Shown: piece by piece, positions 8,945-19,486 of the stretch
Layout of the letters: every line of letters begins with the position of its first letter
Numbering within the stretch: position 1 is the stretch's first letter
Origin: Janthinobacterium sp. GW458P
GTDB lineage: Bacteria; Pseudomonadota; Gammaproteobacteria; Burkholderiales; Burkholderiaceae_D
Direction of reading: 5' to 3'
Length of the DNA stretch: 64,000 bases
NCBI RefSeq assembly: GCF_002127585.1
Contig: NZ_NEGZ01000012.1
Location: 46,312-110,311 of the forward strand
Made by a program: the position numbers and the translations under genes
The notes under the pieces: generated by a model
What the model was told of the DNA's origin: nothing
Seen by the model: the letters and a program-made list of their open reading frames with translations, nothing else
Databases searched by the model: none

Positions 8945-9010
8945 GGGGTCGTACCCTGAGGGGGAATACGCCCCAGTGGGGCGCATTCCGATCACGCAGT
9001 GAACGACCCC
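8945..9010. repeat. Nested inverted repeats between ppc and gap (structured RNA element or terminator)
   Basis: An outer perfect 8-bp arm, GGGGTCGT (8945-8952) with ACGACCCC (9003-9010), encloses an inner stem 8963-8974 / 8978-8989 with 11 of 12 pairs and an AGT loop. A further small hairpin, AGCCC (9011-9015) with GGGCT (9024-9028), lies immediately on the ppc side. On the minus strand the structure would form in RNA after the ppc stop and before the gap start. It could terminate ppc, protect a processed mRNA, or be a dispersed palindromic repeat. Confidence 0.6.
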
Positions 9011-9036
9011 AGCCCTCGCTGTTGGGCTTGATTTCA

Positions 9037-11799
<2,763 letters not shown>

Positions 11800-12150
11800 T
11801 TCCTGGGGCGGCCACGCCGGCACCGCACAGATTGCGTAGTACGCGCTTCCCGGCCCGGGAAACGCCCATCATCCGATTTGTAGTAAATTTACCTTATTGT
11901 TTCACCATCCTCTTGATTTCAATCAATCAAATTCATGCTCCAAGGGCTTTACAGGGCAGACAAGCTGTTTATCAGGGCAACAATATGAAAATTTACTACG
12001 CATTTGAACGAAAGGCAATCAACTTTTGTCTTTCCATGCAGGAAAGTGACGGCCCCGTGCACAGGCAAGCGGCGGTGCTGGCCCGCTTTTGCTGTATGCT
12101 GGCGTCTTGAAACAGGCATGTAATCCACATGTTCACTAACCATACGCCCC
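11800..12150. other. ppc-nsrR divergent intergenic region
   Basis: This 351-base region separates two divergent genes and is AT-rich around 11880-12010. It contains a perfect FNR-type box (11913-11926) and, next to nsrR, a CATGT-N5-ACATG dyad (12117-12121 / 12127-12131) that might be an NsrR autoregulatory site. Short open frames on both strands have no ribosome-binding site or protein-like features. No further gene is seen. Confidence 0.5.
11913..11926. promoter_or_regulatory. FNR/Anr-type binding site
   Basis: TTGATTTCAATCAA matches the FNR half-site pattern TTGAT-N4-ATCAA at every fixed position. Its centre is about 120 bases from the ppc start and 231 bases from the nsrR start. Either gene could be controlled by oxygen level; the position does not decide which. 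Confidence 0.65.
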
Positions 12151-12606
12151 ATGCGCCTGACCGCCTATACCGATTACACCCTGCGCACGCTGATGTACCT
12201 GGGCGTGCACCGCGACCGCCTCGTCACCATCCAGGACATCGCCGACCTGCATGCGATCTCGAAAAATCACCTGATGAAGGTGGTGCACCAGCTAGGCCTG
12301 TCAGGCATCGTGGAAACCGTGCGCGGGAGAAATGGCGGCCTGCGCCTGGCGCGCGACCCGGCAGAGATCAATATCGGCACGGTCGTGCGCGAGACGGAAA
12401 GTGATTTCTTCATGGCCGAATGTTTCAACAAAGACAATAATACCTGCCCGCTGACGCCCGATTGCCTGCTGAAGGCCAAGCTGGGCCAGGCCACGGCGGC
12501 CTTCCTGGCCGTGCTCGACACGGTAACGCTGGCCTCGATACTCGAAGCGGCGCCGGGCGTGCCGGCGCTGGCGGCGGGCGTGATTCCCTTGCGCGTGGCC
12601 AAGTAA
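12151..12606 (+). CDS. nsrR: Rrf2-family nitric-oxide-sensing repressor NsrR
   Basis: The 151-residue transcription factor carries an Rrf2 winged helix (MRLTAYTDYTLRTLMYLG, ISKNHLMKVVHQL, VRGRNGGLRLA) and three cysteines, C91, C99 and C105, in the ECFNKDNNTCPLTPDC region that would ligate an Fe-S cluster. NsrR loses DNA binding when nitric oxide attacks the cluster, derepressing detoxification genes. An NsrR-like operator is found upstream of the hemerythrin-hmp unit 4 kb away, which supports the assignment. No clear Shine-Dalgarno sequence precedes the ATG. A dyad 20-34 bases upstream could give autoregulation. IscR is less likely given the short length and cysteine spacing. Confidence 0.9.
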   Translation: MRLTAYTDYTLRTLMYLGVHRDRLVTIQDIADLHAISKNHLMKVVHQLGLSGIVETVRGRNGGLRLARDPAEINIGTVVRETESDFFMAECFNKDNNTCPLTPDCLLKAKLGQATAAFLAVLDTVTLASILEAAPGVPALAAGVIPLRVAK

Positions 12607-12632
12607 GGGTCAGGTAAGCGCGTGCCAAAAAC

Positions 12633-12660
12633 AACAATGCCCGGCGAACCGGGCATTGTT
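12633..12660. terminator. Bidirectional intrinsic terminator between nsrR and actP
   Basis: A perfect 12-bp stem (12633-12644 with 12649-12660, AACAATGCCCGG) closes a CGAA loop. On the minus strand it is followed by GTTTTTGG, suiting termination of actP; on the plus strand it lies 27 bases after the nsrR stop. The two genes converge here. Confidence 0.85.
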
Positions 12661-12683
12661 TCCTGCAGTAATGACCTACAACA

Positions 12684-14369
12684 TCAATGTGCGCTGGCGC
12701 CTGCCGCGCCGATGCCCGTCTCCGAACGCATTTGCTGCGCTTCGTAGCCGGCGCGGTCGATGCGCGCGCGCGGGCTCCTGTCGAGCACCGAGAACAGCCA
12801 GATGCCGACGAAGCCCGCCGTCATCGAGAACAGCGCCGGCGAGGCGTACGGGAACAGCGCTTCGCCATGACCGAGCACGTCAACCCACACGGACTTCGAC
12901 ACCACCGTCAGCGCAACGGCCGTGATCAAACCGAGGAAGCCGCCGATGGTGGCGCCCCGCGTGGTGCAGTCTTTCCACAGCACCGACATGAACAGCACGG
13001 GGAAGTTGGCCGAGGCGGCAATGGCGAAGGCCAGCGACACCATGAAGGCGATGTTCTGCTTTTCAAAAGCGATGCCCAGCACCACGGCGATGATGCCCAG
13101 CACGATCGTCGTCACGCGCGACACTTTCAGTTCGCTGGCGCCCGTGGCCTTGCCCTTCTTGATGACGGTGGCGTACAGGTCGTGCGACACGGCCGACGCG
13201 CCCGACAGGGTCAGACCGGCCACGACGGCCAGGATGGTGGCAAACGCGACCGCAGACATGAAGCCGAGGAAGACGTTGCCGCCCACGGCCTTGGCCAGGT
13301 GCACGGCCGCCATGTTGTTACCGCCCAGCAATTTACCGGCTGCATCCTTGAACTCGGGATTGGTGCTCACCAGCACGATGGCGCCAAAGCCGATGATAAA
13401 GGTCAGAATGTAGAAATAGGCGATCCAGGTGGTGGCCCAGAACACGGACTTGCGCGCTTCCTTGGCGCTTGGCACCGTGAAGAAACGCATGAGGATGTGC
13501 GGCAAGCCGGCCGTGCCGAACATCAGCGCCATGCCGAACGAGATGGCCGAGATCGGGTCCTTGATGAAGGAACCGGGGCCCATGATGGCTTCCTTGGTGG
13601 CGTGTACGTCCACGGATTTGGCGAACAGCGCTTCCGGGCTGAAGTTGAACTGCGCCAGCACGGCCACGGCCATGAAGGTGGCGCCGCCCAGCAGCATCAC
13701 GGCCTTGATGATCTGCACCCAGGTGGTGGCCGTCATGCCGCCGAACAGCACGTAGATCATCATCAGGGTACCGACCAGCACGACGGCGATCCAGTATTCG
13801 AGGCCGAACAGCAGCTTGATCAGCTGGCCCGCGCCCACCATCTGCGCGATCAGGTAGAAGGCCACGACGACGAGGGTGCCGGAGGCCGAAAAAATGCGGA
13901 TCGGCGCCTGCTTGAAGCGGTAGGCGGCCACGTCGGCAAAAGTGTAGCGGCCCAGGTTGCGCAGGCGCTCGGCCATCAAAAAGGTGATGACGGGCCAGCC
14001 GACGAGAAAGCCGATGGCGTAGATCAGGCCGTCATAGCCGTTCAAGAAGACGGCGGCGGAAATGCCGAGAAACGATGCGGCCGACATATAGTCGCCGGCG
14101 ATGGCCAGGCCGTTCTGGAAGCCCGTGATGCCGCCGCCGGCCGTATAGAAATCGGACGCCGACTTGGTCTTCTTGGCCGCCCACTTGGTGACGAACAGGG
14201 TAAAGATGACGAAGACGGCGAACATGATGATGGCCGTCCAGTTGGTGGGCTGCTTGACTGCCTGGCCCAGGTCGGCGCCGGCCGCCAGCGCGCTGTTGCT
14301 GGCGGCCGCCAGCAAGGCCAGGGCTGCCAGGCAGGGAAGCTTGCGTTGCGTCAAAGGGGCGCCGTTCAT
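12684..14369 (-). CDS. actP: Cation/acetate symporter ActP
   Basis: The 561-residue sodium:solute symporter family protein takes up acetate and similar short-chain acids. It has an N-terminal signal-like segment ([16 protein letters not shown]), then about thirteen helices, including [29 protein letters not shown], a signature of ActP, and [32 protein letters not shown]. The start codon overlaps the stop of the upstream DUF485 gene by four bases (ATGA), the standard yjcH-actP arrangement. Transcription probably ends at the hairpin near 12640. Specificity for acetate over pyruvate or propionate is inferred from gene order. Confidence 0.93.
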   Translation of the reverse strand: MNGAPLTQRKLPCLAALALLAAASNSALAAGADLGQAVKQPTNWTAIIMFAVFVIFTLFVTKWAAKKTKSASDFYTAGGGITGFQNGLAIAGDYMSAASFLGISAAVFLNGYDGLIYAIGFLVGWPVITFLMAERLRNLGRYTFADVAAYRFKQAPIRIFSASGTLVVVAFYLIAQMVGAGQLIKLLFGLEYWIAVVLVGTLMMIYVLFGGMTATTWVQIIKAVMLLGGATFMAVAVLAQFNFSPEALFAKSVDVHATKEAIMGPGSFIKDPISAISFGMALMFGTAGLPHILMRFFTVPSAKEARKSVFWATTWIAYFYILTFIIGFGAIVLVSTNPEFKDAAGKLLGGNNMAAVHLAKAVGGNVFLGFMSAVAFATILAVVAGLTLSGASAVSHDLYATVIKKGKATGASELKVSRVTTIVLGIIAVVLGIAFEKQNIAFMVSLAFAIAASANFPVLFMSVLWKDCTTRGATIGGFLGLITAVALTVVSKSVWVDVLGHGEALFPYASPALFSMTAGFVGIWLFSVLDRSPRARIDRAGYEAQQMRSETGIGAAGASAH

Positions 14370-14674
14370 GCCTGCACCCGCGCTTGAATGGCTTGCGTCA
14401 GGTCGTCGAACTGCTTGTTGGCGCGGCGCACGTAGATGCCGGTGATCACCACGGTAAACACGATGACGAACAGGCCGATCGGCATGCCCCAGGTCATCAC
14501 GCCCGCGCCGGTTTTGGCGGCAAGAAATTCCTTGTCGAACGCGATCAGCAGGATATAGCCGTAGTACACCAGCATCATCAGGCCCGTCAGGGCCCAGCCG
14601 AAGCGCGAGCGCACCCTGACCAGTCGATGATAATTGGGGTCGCTCTTGAGTTTTTGTACCAGATCGTCATGCAT
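14366..14674 (-). CDS. yjcH: DUF485 membrane protein YjcH
   Basis: The 102-residue inner-membrane protein has two helices ([22 protein letters not shown] and [20 protein letters not shown]) and a C-terminal [14 protein letters not shown] segment typical of DUF485. In many proteobacteria this gene precedes actP and is co-transcribed with it; its biochemical role is not established. GGAGG lies at normal spacing before the ATG at 14674. The four-base overlap with actP indicates translational coupling. Confidence 0.92.
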   Translation of the reverse strand: MHDDLVQKLKSDPNYHRLVRVRSRFGWALTGLMMLVYYGYILLIAFDKEFLAAKTGAGVMTWGMPIGLFVIVFTVVITGIYVRRANKQFDDLTQAIQARVQA

Positions 14675-14805
14675 GGTGTTGCCTCCGTTATGTAAAAACC
14701 TGCTCTTTTCTTTTCGAGCTTGCTTTCACAATACGGGGCCAGCCTTACCCGCCCCTTACGGCGCGTTTTTTTTCTCGCCAGGGCAACACATGGCTTTCAG
14801 CAACA

Positions 14806-15993
14806 TCAGTTCAGCGCGGAGGCGGGGCCGAAGAATTCATAATGGGTCTGCGCTTCCGGCACGCCCAGTTCGCGCAGATAGCCTTTCATGGCGCGCATGA
14901 ACGGCTGCGGTCCGAGGAAATACGCATCGACATCGCGCGATTCGGGCAGCCAGCTGCCCAGGCTGTCCTTGTCGAGCAGGCCGACGGCGTCCGGCGCGGC
15001 GGCGTCCGGCGCGCCGGCGTGTTCCGCGTAGCAGTAGTAACGCTTGAGCTGCGGATGCTGCGCCGCCAGCGCGTCAATGTGCGCGCGGAACGCATGCACG
15101 CCATGGTGGCGCGCCGCGTGGATGAAATGCACGGGGCGCTTGCCGCGCAGGGCCGCCGTCAGCATGGCCAGGGTCGGCGTGATGCCCACGCCGCCGCTGA
15201 TCAGCACCAGCGGCTTGTCGCCGTCCTGCAGCACGAAGTCGCCCGACGGCGGCGTCAGCTGTACGGTGTCACCCGCCTGCACCTGGTCATGGAAGAAATT
15301 GGACACCTTGCCGCCCTGCTCGCGCTTGATGCTGATGCGGTAAGTCTGGCCATTGCTGGCGGCGGACAGCGAATACTGGCGTCGCATGGGCACGCCGTCG
15401 ACGGTGGCCACCACGCCGATATATTGACCTGGCGCAAAGTCGAGCACGGGCTGGCCATCGGCGGGCGCCAGCAGGAAGGACGTGATCTCGGCGCTTTCCA
15501 CCGTCTTGCTGCGCACTACAAAGTCGCGCGCGCCGCTCCAGCCGCCCGGCGCGGCCGCTTGCGCCTTGTAGATGCGCCCTTCCTCGCCGGCCAGGATGCC
15601 GGCCAGCTGGCCGTAGGCCGCGCCCCAGGCGTCGATGACGGCGTCGCTGGCCACCTCTTCGCCCAGCACTTCGCGGATGGCCCGCAGCAGGCTGGCGCCC
15701 ACCAGCGGATAGTGTTCGGCGCGGATCTGCAGCGCCACGTGCTTGTTGACGATGGTCGAGACCAGCTCGCCCAGCGCTTCCAGCTGGTCGATATGTTTGG
15801 CGTACATCAACACGCCATTGGCCAGCGCCCGCTGCTGGTCGCCGCTGTGCTGGTGCGCCTGATTAAAGTACGGCAACACTTCAGGATGGTCGCGGAACAG
15901 GTTCTTGTAGAAATGGCGGGTCAGCGCTTCGCCGCCCCGCTCGAGGATGGGGACGGTGGCCGTGACGATGGCGCGTTGTTCTGGGGTCAGCAT
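14806..15993 (-). CDS. hmp: Flavohemoprotein (nitric oxide dioxygenase)
   Basis: The 395-residue cytosolic enzyme oxidises nitric oxide to nitrate with oxygen and NAD(P)H. The globin domain (1-140) has Tyr29 and the proximal heme ligand His85 in NKHVALQI. The FAD domain has RRQYSLS (around 205-210), and the NAD domain has ISGGVGITPT (from about 265); the C-terminus ends YEFFGPASALN with the usual FFGP. It lies 54 bases after the hemerythrin gene on the same strand, so both are probably expressed from the NsrR-controlled promoter upstream of the latter. Confidence 0.97.
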   Translation of the reverse strand: MLTPEQRAIVTATVPILERGGEALTRHFYKNLFRDHPEVLPYFNQAHQHSGDQQRALANGVLMYAKHIDQLEALGELVSTIVNKHVALQIRAEHYPLVGASLLRAIREVLGEEVASDAVIDAWGAAYGQLAGILAGEEGRIYKAQAAAPGGWSGARDFVVRSKTVESAEITSFLLAPADGQPVLDFAPGQYIGVVATVDGVPMRRQYSLSAASNGQTYRISIKREQGGKVSNFFHDQVQAGDTVQLTPPSGDFVLQDGDKPLVLISGGVGITPTLAMLTAALRGKRPVHFIHAARHHGVHAFRAHIDALAAQHPQLKRYYCYAEHAGAPDAAAPDAVGLLDKDSLGSWLPESRDVDAYFLGPQPFMRAMKGYLRELGVPEAQTHYEFFGPASALN

Positions 15994-16047
15994 GTGGCAT
16001 TCCTGTCTGAATTTGATGTAAGAAAAAGGTTGGGAAGTGCGGGCAGC

Positions 16048-16458
16048 CTAGAGCGCTTCCATGGCCGGATACAGTTCGTGATCCTCGCGCCGCATGCGCT
16101 GGTACAGCGCGTGCAGCACGGTGTTGGCTTCGCTGCGGAAGGCGTCGGGTTCGGCTTCCAGGCGCACCGGGGTGTTCCAGCGGCCGGCGAAGTCCAGGTA
16201 GGCGCCGGCGATGCCGTCCATCTCGCTTTCATACCGGCGTCCCAGGCTGGCCACCGTGGCCACGCCGCAGGCCTGCGCTGCCGGGTACAGGTAGCGCTGC
16301 TCGACGGCCAGGTGCAGCTTGATCAAGCCGCTCATGGCAACGATCTGTTCGGCGATGGCCGCCGCCTGCGGCGCGACGCCGGCGCGCGCCAGCTGGCGCA
16401 AGTCATCGATGGCGGCCAGGATGGCCAGGTGCTGCTGCTTGAATTTGTCGATATTCAT
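16048..16458 (-). CDS. Hemerythrin-like (HHE) di-iron protein
   Basis: The 136-residue protein is a single four-helix hemerythrin cation-binding domain with candidate iron ligands His10, His49, Glu53, His116 and His127, in QQHLAIL, KLHLAVEQRYLYP and REDHELYPAMEAL. It lacks the N-terminal ScdA domain of Ric/YtfE, so it is not a full-length cluster-repair protein. Location directly upstream of hmp and behind an NsrR-like operator indicates a role in nitric oxide or peroxide response, possibly oxygen or NO binding. The ATG at 16458 follows GAAGAACGCC. Confidence 0.87.
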   Translation of the reverse strand: MNIDKFKQQHLAILAAIDDLRQLARAGVAPQAAAIAEQIVAMSGLIKLHLAVEQRYLYPAAQACGVATVASLGRRYESEMDGIAGAYLDFAGRWNTPVRLEAEPDAFRSEANTVLHALYQRMRREDHELYPAMEAL

Positions 16459-16504
16459 GGCGTTCTTCTCTGATGGAGTGGCTGCAGTGTAGCGGAATTC
16501 GCTT

Positions 16505-16528
16505 AAACATGCAAACTACATACATCTT
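16505..16528 (-). promoter_or_regulatory. NsrR-type operator upstream of hemerythrin-hmp
   Basis: Read on the minus strand, the 24-base site begins AAGATGTATGTAG and ends TTTGCATGTTT, closely following the NsrR pattern AAGATGCATTT with its inverted copy. It lies 47-70 bases upstream of the hemerythrin start, where it would block the promoter. The encoded repressor is 4 kb away. The match was made by eye. Confidence 0.7.
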
Positions 16529-16703
16529 TAATCCGTGAAGTTGCCTACAGGAATGTTGATTGAGCTAGGCCATTATGTGCGTCAGAGAACATAAACAAAT
16601 GGCCATGCCTGCCTATAATTTCCTATCGACAGACCGGACCTGGCCACCTGCGCATGCGGCGCAAGGCAGACCGCCCGGCGCCACCACCCCGTCAAGGATG
16701 AAC

Positions 16704-17597
16704 ATGAAAAACAACAAGAACGACAAGAACGGCATGGGCCAGACGCAACAGCTGGCCGCCATCATCGGCCAGCACCACGAGCAATTGCTGGAAGGCTGGA
16801 TGGCGGACCTGATTTCCCGCCTGGTGCGGCGCGACAAGATCGCGGAAAACGAGCTGCGCCAGCAGGCCGCGCAATTCTTGCCCCTGCTGGCGCGCGCGCT
16901 GGAAAGCGGCGACGCCTTCGATATCGAAGGAAACGCCTGGGACGATACGCGCCAGCTGCTCAGCGAAATGTCGCAGTCGCGCGTGCGCCAGGGCTATTCG
17001 CCGATCGACACGGCCAGCTTCGTCTTTGCGCTCAAGGAGCCGCTGTTCGCCTATCTGCGCAAGGAAATCACGGCGCAGCCCGAGCAGCTGGGCGACGCCA
17101 TCGTCGCCACCAGCAAGCTGTTCGACGAACTGGGACTGCTCACCATCGCCATCTACCAGAAGGCGCGCGAGCAGGTGATCCTGCGCCAGCAGCAGGAGTT
17201 GCTGGAACTGTCCACGCCCGTGGTGCAGCTGTGGCAAAACGTGCTGGCCCTGCCCCTGATCGGCACCCTCGACAGCGCCCGCACGCAGGTGGTGATGGAA
17301 AGCCTGCTGCAAAAGATCGTCGACACGGGCGCCCTGATCGCCATCATCGACATCACGGGCGTGCCCACCGTCGACACGCTGGTGGCGCAGCACCTGCTGA
17401 AAACCATCGCCGCGGCGCGCCTGATGGGCGCCGACTGCATCATCAGCGGCATCCGCCCGCAGATCGCGCAAACCATCGTGCACCTGGGCGTGAACCTGGA
17501 GGACGTGATCACCAAGGCCACGCTGGCCGACGCCTTCGTCGTGGCCCTGAAACGCACGGGTTCCACCATCACCTACCAGCAGCAGCAGCAGCACTGA
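16704..17597 (+). CDS. rsbR: RsbR-type stressosome scaffold protein
   Basis: The product is about 298 residues. The N-terminal half (about 15-170, QLAAIIGQHHEQLLEGWMADL to AIYQKARE) fits the globin-like sensor fold of RsbR proteins. A linker helix (ILRQQQELLELSTPVVQLW) leads to a C-terminal STAS domain with DITGVPTVDTLVAQHLL and GIRPQIAQTIVHLG; the threonines in these motifs correspond to the two RsbT phosphorylation sites. It should form the stressosome core with RsbS. The ATG at 16704 is preceded by AAGGA at 5 bases; an ATG at 16698 is the alternative. It is the first gene of a six-gene unit that ends at 22813. Confidence 0.88.
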   Translation: MKNNKNDKNGMGQTQQLAAIIGQHHEQLLEGWMADLISRLVRRDKIAENELRQQAAQFLPLLARALESGDAFDIEGNAWDDTRQLLSEMSQSRVRQGYSPIDTASFVFALKEPLFAYLRKEITAQPEQLGDAIVATSKLFDELGLLTIAIYQKAREQVILRQQQELLELSTPVVQLWQNVLALPLIGTLDSARTQVVMESLLQKIVDTGALIAIIDITGVPTVDTLVAQHLLKTIAAARLMGADCIISGIRPQIAQTIVHLGVNLEDVITKATLADAFVVALKRTGSTITYQQQQQH

Positions 17598-17604
17598 GGC
17601 GCCT

Positions 17605-17967
17605 ATGGAAAGAATCCCCATTTTACGCATGGGCCGGCTGTTGCTGGTGACGATACAGGTGGACATGCATGACCGCCTGGCGATGACCCTGCAGGACGAC
17701 CTGACCACGCGCATCGTCAAGGACCGCGCCACGGGCGTGCTGATCGACATTTCCGCGCTCGACATCGTCGACTCCTTTATCGGCCGCATGATCAGCAACA
17801 CGGCGGCCATGGCGAAAATCCTCGACGCGCACACGGTGGTGGTCGGCATGCAGCCCGCCGTCGCCATCACCCTGGTGGAGCTGGGGCTGACCCTGGACGG
17901 CGTGAGCACGGCGCTGAATGTGGAACAGGGCATCAAGCTGCTGGAACGGGGCAGCCTGTGGGATTAA
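17605..17967 (+). CDS. rsbS: RsbS-type stressosome STAS protein
   Basis: This 120-residue protein is a single STAS domain (PILRMGRLLLVTIQVDMHD; GVLIDISALDIVDSFIGRMI; HTVVVGMQPAVAITLVELG). Ser57 in the VDSF motif corresponds to the serine of Bacillus RsbS phosphorylated by RsbT. In the known system unphosphorylated RsbS holds RsbT inactive in the stressosome. It starts 7 bases after rsbR and its end overlaps the GTG of rsbT by 10 bases, so the three are translated together. Confidence 0.93.
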   Translation: MERIPILRMGRLLLVTIQVDMHDRLAMTLQDDLTTRIVKDRATGVLIDISALDIVDSFIGRMISNTAAMAKILDAHTVVVGMQPAVAITLVELGLTLDGVSTALNVEQGIKLLERGSLWD

Positions 17968-18404
17968 GTCCCGCCTGGCAGCCGTCCAGCGCCACGGCAC
18001 GGGAAGGGGCGCAGGTGCTGCCCCTGCTCAGCGATGAAGACGTCGTGCGCCTGCGCCGGCAGGTGCGCGACAGCATGGTCGCCATGGGTTTTGGCCTGAT
18101 CGAACAGACCAAGATCATCACGGCGGCCAGCGAACTGGCGCGCAACACCCTGCGCTACGGCGGCGGCGGCGAGGCGCGCATCGTGCGCGTGCATGAAGGC
18201 GTGCGCCAGGGGCTGGAGCTGAGTTTTGTCGATACGGGCCCCGGCATCGACGATATTTCCCTGGCCCTGTCCGATGGCTACACCAGCGGCGGCGGGCTGG
18301 GACTGGGGCTGGGCGGCGCCAAGCGCCTGGCCGACGCCTTTCACATCGACACGGCACCCGGCTCGGGCACCACCGTCACCATCGCGAAATGGAAGCTGTT
18401 TTGA
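17958..18404 (+). CDS. rsbT: RsbT-type switch serine/threonine kinase
   Basis: The 148-residue kinase has the GHKL ATP-binding fold: N box ASELARNTLRYGG (Glu59, Asn63), G1 box DTGPGI (from Asp92) and G2 region GGGLGLGLGGAKRL. In Bacillus, RsbT phosphorylates RsbS and RsbR, leaves the stressosome and activates a downstream phosphatase. Start is a GTG inside the end of rsbS. Its 3' end overlaps the next gene by 16 bases. No RsbU-type phosphatase or sigma factor lies nearby, so its released form must act on a different partner. Confidence 0.92.
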   Translation: MGLSPAWQPSSATAREGAQVLPLLSDEDVVRLRRQVRDSMVAMGFGLIEQTKIITAASELARNTLRYGGGGEARIVRVHEGVRQGLELSFVDTGPGIDDISLALSDGYTSGGGLGLGLGGAKRLADAFHIDTAPGSGTTVTIAKWKLF

Positions 18405-19486
18405 ACCACCTGGAACCACCGCCTGACATCCTCAGGCAAAGAAGCTTCCCCATCGGCGAACCGAGCGAAATCGCCGCGGCGCGCCGTGCCGGCAACGAGC
18501 TGGCGCGCCGCATCGGCTTCGACGACGTGCGCGCGGGCCAGCTGGCCATCCTCATCAGCGAGGCGGCCACCAACATCGTCAAGCATGCGCGGCGCGGCGA
18601 AATCCTGCTGCGCAAGGTGCTGCGCGGCGGCACCAGCGGCGTCGAGGTGCTGGCCATCGACAGCGGCCCCGGCATCGGCAACGTGCGCCAGCACATGCAG
18701 GACGGCCATTCCACCACAGGCACGTATGGCGTGGGCCTGGGCGCGATGCGGCGCCTGAGCCAGGAATTCGACCTGTACACGGCGCCCGGCAAGGGCACCT
18801 TGCTGATGATGGTGGTGTGGGGACCGCACGCCAGCAGCGCCATTCCCCCCAGCCCGAACTGGCAGATCGGCGCCGTCTGCCTGCCGCTGGCGTCGGAACA
18901 GGTCTGCGGCGACGCCTGGAACGTCGTCTGCGAAGGCCATGAACTGAGCCTGATGGTGGCCGACGGCCTGGGCCACGGCCCGCTGGCGGCCAGGGCGTCG
19001 GAAACGGCCAGCGCCCTGCTCGAAAACAGCACGCCCGGCCTGCCGCCCCTGCCCGCGCCCTTCATCGAGCTGGCGCACGGCGCCCTGCGGGCCACGCGCG
19101 GCGCGGCCTTGGCCGTGGCGCACATCGACAGCGCGCGCCGCGAACTGCGCTACTGCGGCGTGGGCAACATCGCCGCCTGCGCCTTCGACGCCCACCAGCG
19201 CCGGCACCTGCTGTCGCATAACGGCATCGTCGGCAGCAATCTGCGCAAGCTGCAGGAATTCCGCCACCCGTGGCAGCCGGGCACGACCCTGATCATGCAT
19301 TCGGACGGCCTGCACACGCGCTGGGACCTGGAACAGTATCCGGGCCTGGCGCAATGCCACCCCAGCCTGGTCGCCGCCGCGCTGTACCGCGATTTCGCTC
19401 GCGGGCGCGACGACGTCACGGTGGTGGTGCTGCGCGAGCACGAGGAGCACCGGCATGCCGGTGCGGAAAGGAACGACACGCCATGA
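18389..19486 (+). CDS. Fusion of an Rsb-type ATPase domain to an RsbX/SpoIIE-like PP2C phosphatase
   Basis: The product is 365 residues with two parts. Residues about 20-140 form a second GHKL kinase domain with N box [11 protein letters not shown] (Glu58, Asn62), G1 box DSGPGI (Asp91) and G2 [10 protein letters not shown]. Residues about 155-355 are a PP2C-type phosphatase with [22 protein letters not shown] and [11 protein letters not shown], keeping the metal-binding aspartates. In Bacillus, RsbX resets the stressosome by dephosphorylating RsbR and RsbS; here the opposing ATPase and phosphatase activities sit on one chain. It overlaps rsbT (16 bases) and the next kinase (4 bases, ATGA). 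Confidence 0.88.
   Translation: MEAVLNHLEPPPDILRQRSFPIGEPSEIAAARRAGNELARRIGFDDVRAGQLAILISEAATNIVKHARRGEILLRKVLRGGTSGVEVLAIDSGPGIGNVRQHMQDGHSTTGTYGVGLGAMRRLSQEFDLYTAPGKGTLLMMVVWGPHASSAIPPSPNWQIGAVCLPLASEQVCGDAWNVVCEGHELSLMVADGLGHGPLAARASETASALLENSTPGLPPLPAPFIELAHGALRATRGAALAVAHIDSARRELRYCGVGNIAACAFDAHQRRHLLSHNGIVGSNLRKLQEFRHPWQPGTTLIMHSDGLHTRWDLEQYPGLAQCHPSLVAAALYRDFARGRDDVTVVVLREHEEHRHAGAERNDTP

Noticed and set aside
6024..9002. 992-codon plus-strand open frame
   Set aside because: It lies opposite pyk and gap, whose products are unmistakable; the composition (His, Arg, Gln, Val rich) is typical of antisense of GC-rich genes.
11832..12110. 92-codon plus-strand frame between ppc and nsrR
   Set aside because: No ribosome-binding site, overlaps the FNR-type box, and no protein-like pattern.
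12687..14387. 566-codon plus-strand open frame
   Set aside because: It is the antisense of actP; the transporter is complete and well supported.
16505..16528. Reading the site as a promoter of the rsbR operon
   Set aside because: The sequence fits NsrR better, and the site is close to the hemerythrin start on the opposite strand; a role for rsbR would need a transcript start beyond 16530.
17582..17593. CAG repeat at the end of rsbR as a slippage switch
   Set aside because: Only about five codons long (QQQQQ) and three bases per unit, so slippage would not change the frame.
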